Below are positions 27,301-39,300 of a stretch of DNA of 64,000 nucleotides, in pieces. Each line of letters begins with the position of its first letter. Position 1 is the stretch's first letter. The position numbers and the translations under genes are program-made. The notes beneath the pieces are model-generated. The model ran no database searches. It saw only the letters and a list, made by a program, of their open reading frames with translations, and was not told the origin of the DNA. Origin of the DNA: Stercorarius parasiticus (taxonomy: Eukaryota; Chordata; Aves; Charadriiformes; Stercorariidae); assembly GCA_013396915.1 (NCBI GenBank), contig VWZL01000872.1:45506-109505 (forward strand). The letters run 5' to 3'.

Positions 27301-30300
27301 CCGCAGCCTTTCAGCTCGCTGCAGGGGACCAGGGGGGCATGAGCTGGGTTTAGGTGGAGCAATACCCGTTTTTCACCTTATTTCTAGTTGCAGAGAAGTA
27401 CAGTAGGCATTGCAGGCCCTGTCTGAAACCTCTGTACAGTTGCTGGCAGAAAACTTTTTCTTAAAACTTGGTGATTTTTACCATTTTTGGATCTTTTTTT
27501 ATTATCCTGATAGGTGGCAGCCTTTTACTTTTAAGGACAGTCATTAATATTGAATTTTACATGTTGTCCCTGCCTCCTAGCAGACCTGCGATAAAACTAA
27601 TGTTAGCTTTAGGGAAGAAGGATATTGATTTGATTGCTCCCTGGATTCTGGGGTTTTTTTTGTTTGTTTGTGATCAGGAGTCTGCACAGAGGTAAAGCTG
27701 AAGTAAAAATAGAGTGATAAAGTCTCTGGATGATCTTAGATTCAAGATAAACACGCCATGCTAGGGAACTGAAAAACAGACCTAGGTGTGAGGATGAATG
27801 CTGGCAGGTAACGAGGTGCGTTCCTCTCAAAAAAAAAATGGTAACTGAAGAGAATTGCTGCTCGGGAGAACAAGAACCAAGGTGTTTTTCCAGCATAATG
27901 AGCCACTTGTCCAGAGCACTTTAAAATAAAACGAAATTGTAAAAATACAGCTATACTGAGTCTGACCAGAGACCGTTTCTCTTGACAATCTTGTCTCTGG
28001 CTGTGGCCAACAACACTTGCTTGGGAGAAGACATACAAGAATGGACAAAGTTTCATTCCTGGCAACCAATGGGCTGGGACACTTGAACCAAAAATGGCAG
28101 CAGGATTGTCATGCTTCAGGGACCTTTATCTGTGCACAGACTTGTCTTTCAAATGCGTTTACACTCTTGGAATTAATGACATCCCGAGTCAGTGACTTTT
28201 TCCTGGCTGAAGAAGACGGTGTTTAACCTCCCCCCGGGTGCTGCCACGGACCTCTGTTACGCTGCCATCCCGTGACACGGGAGCATCAGAGATACCGACA
28301 TCAAGCAACCGTATGAATGTTTTATATTCCTTCCTTGTTATTCCTGCCATCCTGTTTGCCCTTTCACTAACTCTGAGCTAAAGTGCTCGAAGAGCTATCC
28401 ATGTTTGACTCCCAAGAGTGGTTTTTTGAGTGCTAATGCCAAGGTTTGGGTCTATCTGTGAGTATACGCTGTAAGAGTGGTCTGATGCTCCATACGCATT
28501 CATTTGCTCTCGCAGTGAGCTCTCCTGCCTGAACTAAAATACTCGTTTTAATTGCGACTACCAAGAACTGTTTTTATTGTTCAGTGGTGCCCTGGAAGAG
28601 GAGGGTGGACAGCTCGGATCCCAGCACAGACATGCTGCTACAGTCACAAACTCCCTTAAAAAATTGGAATTAAGAGGTAGTTTTTACACTTTAGCAGTTA
28701 TTAATCTAAGAGATCTTCCATCTTACCCTGCCATATTTTGATGAAGAACTTTGCTTGTAAAGAAAGCAAAGAACCTCATCAAAGGCTTTGGAAATTCAGT
28801 TACTCTGTTAATAGCCTCACCGTGTCCACATAGGTTTTGATTTCTCCAAAGGATGATGGTATGATTCTGCTGGATGGCTTTCTTCCACAAAAGCTGTGTC
28901 TATGGCTTACTAATTTTGTTATTTATTACTAGCATCTTTTCAACACAGAAGCCTGACGGAGTGGTTGGCAATTCTTTAGCTCCCCAGGGCCCTTTTATAA
29001 AAATTGGTGTCGTGTTTTCTTCCTCCTGTTTGCTTGATAACAAGGCTGGTGTCGGCAATAGTTTGTCAATTTATGTTGCATTATTTTGGAAACACTGAGT
29101 TTATTAAAAAAAAAAAAAAAGAAAAGAGAAAAAATCAATTAGGCTATTCATGGCAGAAGAATGCAGTAGGAGCCATCATGTGGATGGATATCTGTTATCT
29201 CCGAATTACAAAGTCCCTAAGCTTTAGCTGGCTGAAGAGAGGAGCATATAGAGGGGAGAATCACTGTCTGCTTGCCCTGGTTTTGTTCTCTTCCCTGGGT
29301 ATCTGGCGTTGGTCGCTGCGAAGAGTTCAATGGAAATCCTTAATTTAGCTTTCCTGCTTCTGAAGTGGTCCCTTTTCATTTTGATCCTCTATCAGCCCAG
29401 CAGACTTGCTGGCAGGCATCCTACTTGTGGTGTTTGAAAAGGATATTTCCATAGCAGCTTTTATACTTCAGTAAGCTATTTCTCAACCTTCTTTTTTTTT
29501 TTTTTTTAAATCATATTATTTACATCCAGTTAGCCTGAATTAGTGCTCATTTCTGTTTTCCTGGTTTGAACACCACCCTATGCATTTAAAGAACGTCTAC
29601 TGCTCACAGCATCGGTTTCCCAATCCCGCTGGCTCTCCCTGGTTCCTGTCCAGGCTTTTTTATGGTTAATGGTAAATGCTCTCCGCTTCTGATGCGGTGT
29701 CTTTGAAAAAGCTCCATGCTACCTGAAAGCCTTTTACCCTTAGTTTAGCTCTTCAGTAAGCCTGCTCCGTTCTCTATCGCTCCCCTTTGGAAGACGAGGT
29801 GTTACTTGGACGCCTCTCTTGAGGCATTACAACTTCAGTCCTTCCTGGATAAAGTTCATCAATTCCAGAACCCTCACCAGGTACTAATGAATTTAAAACA
29901 CGCTGCTCTGCACCATTTTCTCACCCAGGCACTGAAGCTCTGCTTCTTTTTTTTTTTTTTGTTGCCATAGCTGGATTTACCAAATTTCTGGGCAATTTTC
30001 TCCCTCTTTCCATCTGGAAAAAAATGAAGAAGTAAATTGTCCGTATCCCCTCAGCCCCGTGACTGAGGGTATGAAATGCTGAACGAGTCCTTGGGGGGCC
30101 CTCTGGTTTAGAATCGTAGAATGGTTTGGGTTGGAAGGGACCTTAAAGATCACCTAGTTCCAACCCCCCTGCCCTGGGCAGGGACACCTCCCACCAGCCC
30201 AGGTTGCTCCAAGCCCCGTCCAACCTGGCCTTGAACCCCTCCAGGGATGGGGCAGCCACAGCTTCTCTGGCCAACCTGGGCCAGGGGCTCACCACCCGCA

Positions 30301-33300
30301 CGGCAAAGAATTTCTTCCACTTTTGCTTCTTCCAATCTGTTTATTGCTTTCCATGGCCTAGCTGAAGACAGGCATGGCAGAGCAGGCACCTTGCTGGCCA
30401 AAGGGGCCCTGGCGTTTGGAGCTGTGGGTAAAAGCCTGGCTGAAGGGATCTGTTACTGCAAAATCAGTCCTCCAGTTCAAGAGGTTTTAAAATAGAGACC
30501 CAAGTGAAGTGATCATCGCTCTTTGAAGTCCAATTGCATGAAGCCTGTGGTTAACTGTCACGTCAAATCAGTGAAAAATGTCCTTTCCTACATTCTCATG
30601 GAAGACATTAGTTCTGCTGCGGACTAGATGACCTTTAAAGGTCCCTTCCAACACAACACATTCTATGATTCTATGACTCTCTGAGCAGAAAGTGTTATAT
30701 AATAATCTCAGTGTGTTTAAAAAATACTGGTACAAATCCCAGTGCCGAGTGTTGTCATTGTGCATTGTCCTCCTCCTGACGAGGAAGTGTCAAACTGCAT
30801 TTTGCTTTTTAGGTCATTATCCTAAAGGGATCCTTGCAGGACATAGTCTTGTGCTTTTTATTCCTGGTGCTGCTGTTAATAGGTGGTTTGTGGGGGGAGA
30901 AGGTGTTTGGAGTTGGAAGCTTTTTCACGGTCAGGGTGATGGATGTGCCCTTGGTAAAACCATGTTGGCTGTTCCCAATCACCTTCTCCTTTGAGCACTT
31001 GGAAGTGGCTTCCAGCAACATATGCCCTGTCGTCTAGTCCAGGAACTGAGATTAGGCTACCTGGCCGTAGTTCCCTGGATCATCCTTCTTGATGGTGGGC
31101 ATGGCATTTGCCTTTCCCAGTCCTCAGGAGCCACCATCAAGCACCAGGACATTGTAGAAGACGGCAGGGACTTGGGAGGTATGACAGCAAACCTTGCCAG
31201 TAGAGACTGAGGGAAATCAGGTGTTGAGTTTCTCAGGCTTCTCTGGGTCATTTGACTCTAAGTCGCACCTCATTCAGCAGTACACCCGGGTTTTCTTTAG
31301 TCTTCCTTTTGCCTTTAAGCCCTTCTCGCTGCCCTTCCCATCTCACAGATTTCAAATCCACCAGAGCTCTGCCTTTCATCCTCTCTGCGTGTGCTCGGGC
31401 AGTGTTTCTGTACTCCTCCTAGGTGGCCAGGCCATGCATCTGCCTTCCTGACTCTTCCTTTTTGCACTGGGGCTGCATCAGAAGGTCCTGGTGGGGCCAG
31501 GTGGGCTTTCTGCCGTGCCTGTTTGACTTACTGCAGGTGGGAAGGGGCTGTGCCTGGCTTTTGGGGAGGTTGTCCTCAAAGAAGACATTCCTCGGTCCTT
31601 TTTGGCAAAGTTGTAAGATCTAAAATCATTAACTTCTCATGGCAAACGTTAGGAAACATTTCGATAAGGGCTTCTCTACGAAAGTGTAAAAAATGGAGAG
31701 AAAATTGCCTGATGGAGGAAACCGCTGATGACGAGGAGTGTGGAGCTGTGAGAAGAGCCTGGCTGGTGGGTGGCTTGTGTCAAGAGCCGCACCTGGTTAT
31801 ACAAGACCAAAGCAATGCAAATTGCTGCAAAAGATCTGCAGTCAGTATTTCTAAAAATTGCATGCCCTCGACACGTTAGTTGCAGGAGTCTCTTTGCGGT
31901 TTCTCGTCTCTCAAAACCACTAAGCAGCAATGCGGGTTTTTCCTTTATTTTCCCAGTAGAACTCCCCCATCGGTAGCTTTTGCTGGGCTTGGGTCATGCT
32001 TATTGCACTTTGGGTTGAAATTTAAGTGACGAAGCGTTCTCTTAAAGTGTATTTTGAGTGATGCTCTGTGACGTTCCCTGTCTGTCCTGTTGACTGAGTT
32101 ACCTTGCTGTAGAACCCTTGAGCCAGGGGTGTTCCCGCGGTTGGTCTCGTTTCATGCCGGGGTAATTAGCGGTGTGTTGGCTGTAAGAAAGGATGGGTGC
32201 TCGGCGTGTTTTGCTCAGCCGTGATGCGCTGGCGTTATCCAGCCCGTGGCGGACTGGCTTACAAATTATTCTTACTGACGCAGGGGGTTTTACTCCTATG
32301 ACTCTATTTGAGCTAGGTTTTTTTTGACAGCTTCTTTTGACAAATGTTGCGGGAATTTCATCCTGAGGAGTTTGACTGGGAGAGGAAGCATCGTGACTCT
32401 TTGTGAATGTTTATGACATGAGACAAATTAATCTCTTACTGGATTATTATTTTTTTTTTTTACAATATGACAATAGATGACGGCTGTCTCCCCGCCAGCG
32501 TGAGCCAGGATTTCAGCTGCATCGCCCCCACACATCTGTCAGTCTGATCAGGGCAAAATAAATATTTTTGAGTGTTTTTTCCTTCCGTGGATTATCCAGT
32601 TTGACTTTTCCTTTTTAATGACGTTGTTGCTGTTACAGGGCATGCCCTCTGGGCCATACAAATTTGTGCTTGAATAATTGGATCTGTTGTCACGGGTCAC
32701 CGTTTTACTTCAAACAGAAAACTGGCAATAAGCTTGTGTTGAAAAAAACCTGGAAAAGTAGCTCTTCCTTGCTTGAGTACAATGCGCCTGTGTACAGAAA
32801 TGTATTTTTGGACAACTGTTTTTGCATCTCCCGACACTTTATAAAACACACCAGCAGTGAAAAAGACTTGGCTTGTTTTTAAAATCATACATGTAGTTTT
32901 GAAGGGCGTCAATCCTGGTTTTTATTTATTTTCAGTACAAGCAGAGGAGGGAATTCTTGCCAAAATAAAGACTTCTGACTTACTTAAGGATACGCACGTG
33001 CAGAGCTGTGTGTTAGTAAAGCGACGCTGTTAGAAAAGGTATTTTTCCTATCGTGGTTTGATGGGGACAACTTCGACCCTTTAGTTGGCCCAAGTGCTAT
33101 TAAAAATATCAAACTATAGAAAATTTTTAGTGCTGGGCTTGAGTTGGAAAAAATACTGGAATCTTTAGTTATAAACAATTAATCAAGGTTTGAAATAAGG
33201 CAGATGAATCATGGCTGCTTATTAGAAGTGGATTGTCCTTTTCCTCTGGGCGAACAACATGAATTTAATACGTTCTCTTACAGTACGTGGTTATTTGCCC

Positions 33301-36300
33301 GGTCACTCCTGTCGCAGCTGAGGAGACTGAATAGGAAAGCTCTGGAGGGGAGCCTGCTTTCTCCAGGAGTGTGATTAGTTCCTTAATTATAGCACTGTGC
33401 AAATTACATATTTGATACCGTTATACGAAATAAGCTTTCAGTAATTACCCTTGGTATCTGTGTCATTGGAAATGGAGCATCAGGCGCTTGGTTTCATCGC
33501 ACAGGGTACCTTGGGAAAACCTCCTGTTCGAGTGCCGCGCACTGGAACTGGTCTGTAACCAGCAGCGCTGATTTTGTAGTGTGTGCGTAAATCTTGGTGT
33601 GCCTCACTGCGACTGGGCTTGAGAAACCAGGTGAATTACAGTGGTGACACTAAATCGGGGCGGCTGGCTTCCCACTGCAGCTTCTCAGCTGCCTGGCTGC
33701 TGGCAGGACTCCTGGAGGGAAAGAAACGCATTTAAAATGCAATTAGCTGTGTATTGTCAGAGCTTCTCCTTGTGGTCAGGAGAGATCTGAATGCCAGGCA
33801 TTGTACTTAAAGCAAAACCAGGCGTCTTCTGTTAACGTTTCGGATCTCAGTAGCGAAAACTACAGTGAAGGTGGATCCTGCGCCTCTTTGGTGTTGGCTG
33901 CTAGCGTTTCAGTTTTTAAGTTTCAACAGCAAAATAGTTTACCCCAAGAGTATGAGGACAGAGGCACCAGGTGTGTTGGCTGTAGCTGGATTAGTTGGAT
34001 TTACTCTTTTTTTTCTCCTGCAATGAGAAGCCCAAGCTCTGAGCGGGACTTCTTACTCCACAAAAAGGTGTAGCGCAGCACCTGGAGCGTATTGAAACTC
34101 TGCCTTAAGCCCTGACCGTGGAAGAGGGGGCAGAGAAAAGTCTGGGAGTTTCCTGCTGCGGCCTGTGTAACCCTCGGGCGCCGTCCTGCACCGTAGGAAT
34201 TTGAGGGCAAATGGATGAAGCGTTCTGTCAAGTGAATTGTAACCTGCATGCAAAACTGAAAAATGAAATTAACTTCTTATGCTCTGTCTTGTTCCTGTTA
34301 ACGAGGACTTACTGTGGTAGAGCATTTGCGTAAATTTGTTGTGATACAATTCAGTCCAACTGAGCATGGGCTCTTCAGGGTTTCGTATCTGATGAGCAAG
34401 GCGTGCTGGAAATAAAGTATTGCTGTGGGTCTGAGCCCACTGCCCCAAGCTTCTTCCTAGCCTTTGGTTTATTATATTCGGTAAAACTTGTCAGTGTTTA
34501 ATAAATCCAAAATTATGCACAGCGTAGACTCTCCTGAGCTGTACGTAAGGAAATCCATCAAGCCACAGCTTCCTAAAGCGGTGGCCACCTCGATGGAGAC
34601 TTGACGAGACTTGCACTGCCCAAAAGCTGCTCTGGTGCCACCGACCCACGTCAGTGTCCTGCGCCAGGGCCCAGGGACCTGCTTGTCCCATCCCGTGGTA
34701 CAGCACGGTGTGTCATGGGGCAGCAAAAGGACTGGAGACCTGTGGGGAAATACTGCACCAGTTCCAATGAAAACAGGGAAGAAGAGGGGTTTGGCTCTGT
34801 CTCTCTGTAAGGTGGCTTCCCCCTCCCCGAGGAAGGGAGTTTATTTTAGAACCATAGAATCACAGAAGGGGTTGGGTGGGAAGGGACCTTAAAGCCCCCC
34901 CAGTGGCACCCCCTGCCCTGGGCAGGGACACCTCCCACCAGCCCAGGTTGCTCCAAGCCCCGTCCAACCTGGCCTTGAGCCCCTCCAGGGATGGGGCAGC
35001 CACAGCTTCTCTGGGCAACCTGGGCCAGGGGCTCACCACCCTCACAGCAAAGGATTTCTTCCCCATATCTCATCTGAATCTCCCCTCTTTCAGTGTAAAA
35101 CCCTTCCCCCTTGTCCCACGGCTCCCCTCCCTGCTCCAGAGTCCCTCCCCAGCTTTCCTGGAGCCCCTTTAGGGCCTGGAAGGGGCTGGAAGGTCTCCCC
35201 GGAGCCTTCTCTTCTCCAGGCTGAACCCCCCCAGCTCTCTCAGCCTGTCCTCCCAGCAGAGGGGCTCCAGCCCTCCCAGCATCTCCGGGGCCTCCTCTGG
35301 CCCCGCTCCAACAGCTCCGTGTCCTTCTGCTGTTGGTGGCCCAGAGCTGCCCGAGCTCTTCTGCCCTGTGGTGTTTATTGCTGCAGCTTCTTCAGTGATG
35401 AGCAAGTGATACTATGGGCAAGATTCTTGTGATTAAAAACAATGCTAAGTTTATGCCTTTAATTTTCCTATTAGCCCAAATGCTGTGTCTCTGTGCAAGC
35501 CTTGCCCTGAATTTGGATCATGGCACTTTGAGAGGTGACAGGAGCTGTAGCTTGTGCTTCCAGGGGCGCTGGTGACAACGTTCCGTCACATAGCCGTGCT
35601 GGCAGCTTCAGGAGCGGAAGCAGACAAAGCTTGTAGCTATTGTAAAAGTAGGAAATGCTGTTTCAGCAGAGGCTGAAGGTGTTGGGTAGTGTGCAGTAGA
35701 GGTTTTGCTGCTGTCTGCTGAAGGGAAAAACCCACTCAGCTGAGCAAACCGTCCTTCTTGGGCCATCTCTTCACTTCTCTTCCAGAGCCCCTCCTTTGTA
35801 AGCTGACTATCTGATTAATGTTGATGATGCGTAAAAGCATCTTGTAAGGATTCATAGGTAACAAATGCAGTATTAACCTTAGATTTACTTACTCGTGTCT
35901 TAACAAAATCACCTTCTGGCGACTCTAGACTTGAGCAATGATCCCCCCGTCCTGCAGGTGGCCAAGCAGCCCGTCTCAGCCAGGACCTTGGGGGTGTCAA
36001 CAGCGTCGATGGCCAACTCTTGAAGGTGTTTGGGGAAAGAAACTCCCATCCATCATCTTAGGGGGTACATGCCATTTACTGTGGTAGTCATAATAAACCG
36101 ATGATTTAAAATAACAAGCAGCCCTGAGTTCAGTATTAAGCTACGTAAACAGCGTGCTGCGTGCCGAGCGACTGTGTCCTTAGGAGATAAGCATGGGGCT
36201 TACTAGAAAAGGGCGCTGCAAATGAAAACAGACCTCCTAACTTATTTTTGGGCTCTGCTGGTGCTAGAGCCCCTCAAAGAGTGAGAAAAAGGCACGCACT

Positions 36301-39300
36301 GTAAAGCAATTATCAGTAGGTGATAATTGATATCACTAGGGATCTCGTAAAACTTAAAACACAATTTTAAAATGCGAACAGTTTTATATTAATGGAGAAG
36401 AAAGATTCCATTTTTTAATGTCAATTACAATTTCAGGATAAATGCTGAATCGAGACCTTCAGCTTTGTACTGATTCGGGGCTCTCGGCTTGAACCAGCTG
36501 ACTTCAGCTCCTCCGGAGCAGGAGTGGGACGGCAGCTGCCTAATGTCCTGGATAAATTGGGTCTGAGCACACAAGTCCAGTGGGGGGACCGTGTGCCTTT
36601 GGTAAGCACCGGTGCGGGTTAGATGATGGTTGACCTGGTGAAGATCGTCTCAGGAAGGAGACTTGGTTGCAGCCACAATACCTCTTACTTTTCCCCGGAG
36701 CTTAGGTGCTGGTATGCCAAGGAAACTGGAATTCAGGATGACGCGAGGAGCCCTTCTGCTGGCTCCGGATCTCAGATTGCCCTCTCAGTGTCTGTCTGAC
36801 TGGGGCTCGCCCTTAAATTGCAGTGGCGGTGCTCTCCTTGATCACTTCTTGCATTTCTGCTTGATGGCTGGAGCACTTCTCCAGCAGCAGTCTCTAGCCT
36901 GGGCTTTTTGTAGCCTGAGGAGATTTGAGGCTGTGTCTGCAACGCTGTGGCTGCTAACGGGGAGGCCGTAGGGCCATCCCGTCCCCGGACCATGCACCCA
37001 CCACCACTCCTGTGGGGCTGGGGGTCTTTGGCAAAAGCAAGACAATTAATGGGAACAAAGCTGTAAGAACAGAAGCATCCCTAAGCCAAGGAGAGAGCTC
37101 CAGCCCTGGCCTGTATGAGGAACAGCGTGTCCAGCAGGACTGGGGCAGTGACCGTCCCCCTGCACTGGGCACTGGTGAGGCCCCACCTCGAGGGCTGTGT
37201 CTGGTTTTGGGCCCCTCACCACAAGAAAGACACTGAGGGGCTGGAGCGTGTCCAGAGAAGGGCAACGGAGCTGGGGAGGGGTCTGGAGCACAAGTCTGGT
37301 GAGGAGCGGCTGAGGGAGCTGGGGGTGTTCAGCCTGGAGAAAAGGAGGCTGAGGGGAGACCTTCTCGCTCTCTCCAGCTCCCTGAAAGGAGGGGGGAGCC
37401 AGGGGGGGTCGGGCTCTTCTCCCAAGGAACAGGCCATGGGACAAGGGGAAACGGCCTCAAGTTGCGCCAGGGGAGGTTTAGGATGGATATTAGGAGCAAT
37501 TTCTTCCCGGAAAGGGCTGTCAAGCATTGGAAGAGGCTGCCCAGGGCAGTGGTGGAGTCGCCATCCCTGGAGGGACTGAAAAGCCGGGCAGACGTGGTGC
37601 TGAGGGACGTGGGGTAGTGGGGGTTTGGGCAGTGTTATGTTTACAGTTGGACTTGATGATCTTAAAGGTCTTTTCCAACCAAAACAATTCTATGATTCTG
37701 TGATTCCGAGGTCCCCCGTAGAAGGGCTCCTCTCCTGCTGGGGGGGCACAGCTGCGTGGTGGGGGGACAGGGAGGATGGCATGGCAGGGTCTCTGGCAGC
37801 GCTGCTCCCTCCCCGGGTGGAGAGGGCGTAGGACTAACTCACATCTTAAGCATGTCGGCTAATCGTCAGAAGCAACGTTACTCACTCCGTTTCTCCATGA
37901 GATCACCACTGTATCTTTTGAACAGTTTCCTCTCGCTCCGGTGATGAGTCAGCCCGTGTTTTTCCGCAGCGATAGTGGTGCCGAGTTGGGAAGACGCAGG
38001 TTTTGCTCAGGGGCTGCTCCGCAGGCCCTTCCTTTCACCCCGGAGCTCCCCGAGGAAGGGCAGCAAAGGGGGCTGCTCTTCATGGGGGTCGGGACAGGCG
38101 GTGGGAAGCATCCAGGGGCCGGGCTGGCTAAAGGATGCTGCCCTCTCCTTGCTGCACGCCTGCCGCAGCGCGCCGGCCTCCCGGCTCTGCCAGTAGGAAT
38201 TCAAATTAATGGTTTTAAGGGAGTTTGTTTGCCGGTTTGGTTCCTGGTATATCGCACACCCTGTGCCGAGCGTGGGCAGGACAGAGCACCACGGGGGATG
38301 AAGCCAGAGGTCGAAATGTATTGAAATCCCCGTTGTCGCAGCCCCTCTGGCACTCTGAATGTGCCCCTGGCCAGCTTTCCATTGCTTTCGCGTGGACACC
38401 CATATCTACATGACTCTATCTTTCAAAACCGAAGCATGAGTGTGGAATTTCAGGCTTTTTCCCCTTCTGGTGCCTAAAACTTACTGGGAAGCTAGTACTG
38501 TAAAATTCAGCTTCAACCCCGAGGAAAATACGTATGGTGTCGTGGTGTTCGGTTTGCCGGCCACTGGATGTCAGTGCTGCTCTGCCGGAGAAAGGCTCTT
38601 CCTTCCCGCTGGATGCGAAGTGTCCTGATTTTTGCCGCTCGGATAACTGAGTGATGTTTGAATTTCTTGGGAAAATTGCCCCAGAGATGAAAATACGCGT
38701 TAATTGCATGTATCTTCAACCCTCCGATTCTCCCTGCAAGCCGAGGGAGTTCCTGCAGTCTGCGGGAGCTGCTGGGCTGGGGGACTCAGCTGCCGACTGT
38801 CCAATAACTGCAACAAAGCCGCTGGAAAAAAACCTAAAAGTATGATCTTACTAGAGGTATAAACGTAGTGCTTTTACGGCTTGCAAATGGCACTTTTAGC
38901 GACACATGATTTTTCAAGTTTAAAAAGTAAAACGTGCTGACAGATTGGAGGAGATTAAGTTGGATATGTAGCAAAAAGCCTGTCTAGACCTCTGGTTTTA
39001 TGTTTTAAAAATGTATTAAATACAGATCAAAAAATGCTTATAAATTGCTCACAGATGTGTTGTTCAATTCAGGCTTTTGTAATAGGTTTGGCTTTTTCAA
39101 ATTATATTAAGTTACTTACTGTCTTTCATTCTTATGCTTTTCACCATTTTGTTCCTAAATATGACTCACCTGCGGTACAGAAAGTGGGAGGAAAAGGCAA
39201 GCAAAAGATTTGGGTTTTTTTTGCAGCGTTTGCTTTGTTTCTGTTGGTGAAGGCAGTCTGAAATGTTGTGGCGCTCTTTAACTGGAGAGCAAAAAAGTTT

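Noticed and set aside
37115..37579. 154-residue frame with conserved-looking protein
   Set aside because: It is the C-terminal remnant of CR1 ORF2, not a host gene, and is annotated as part of the mobile element.
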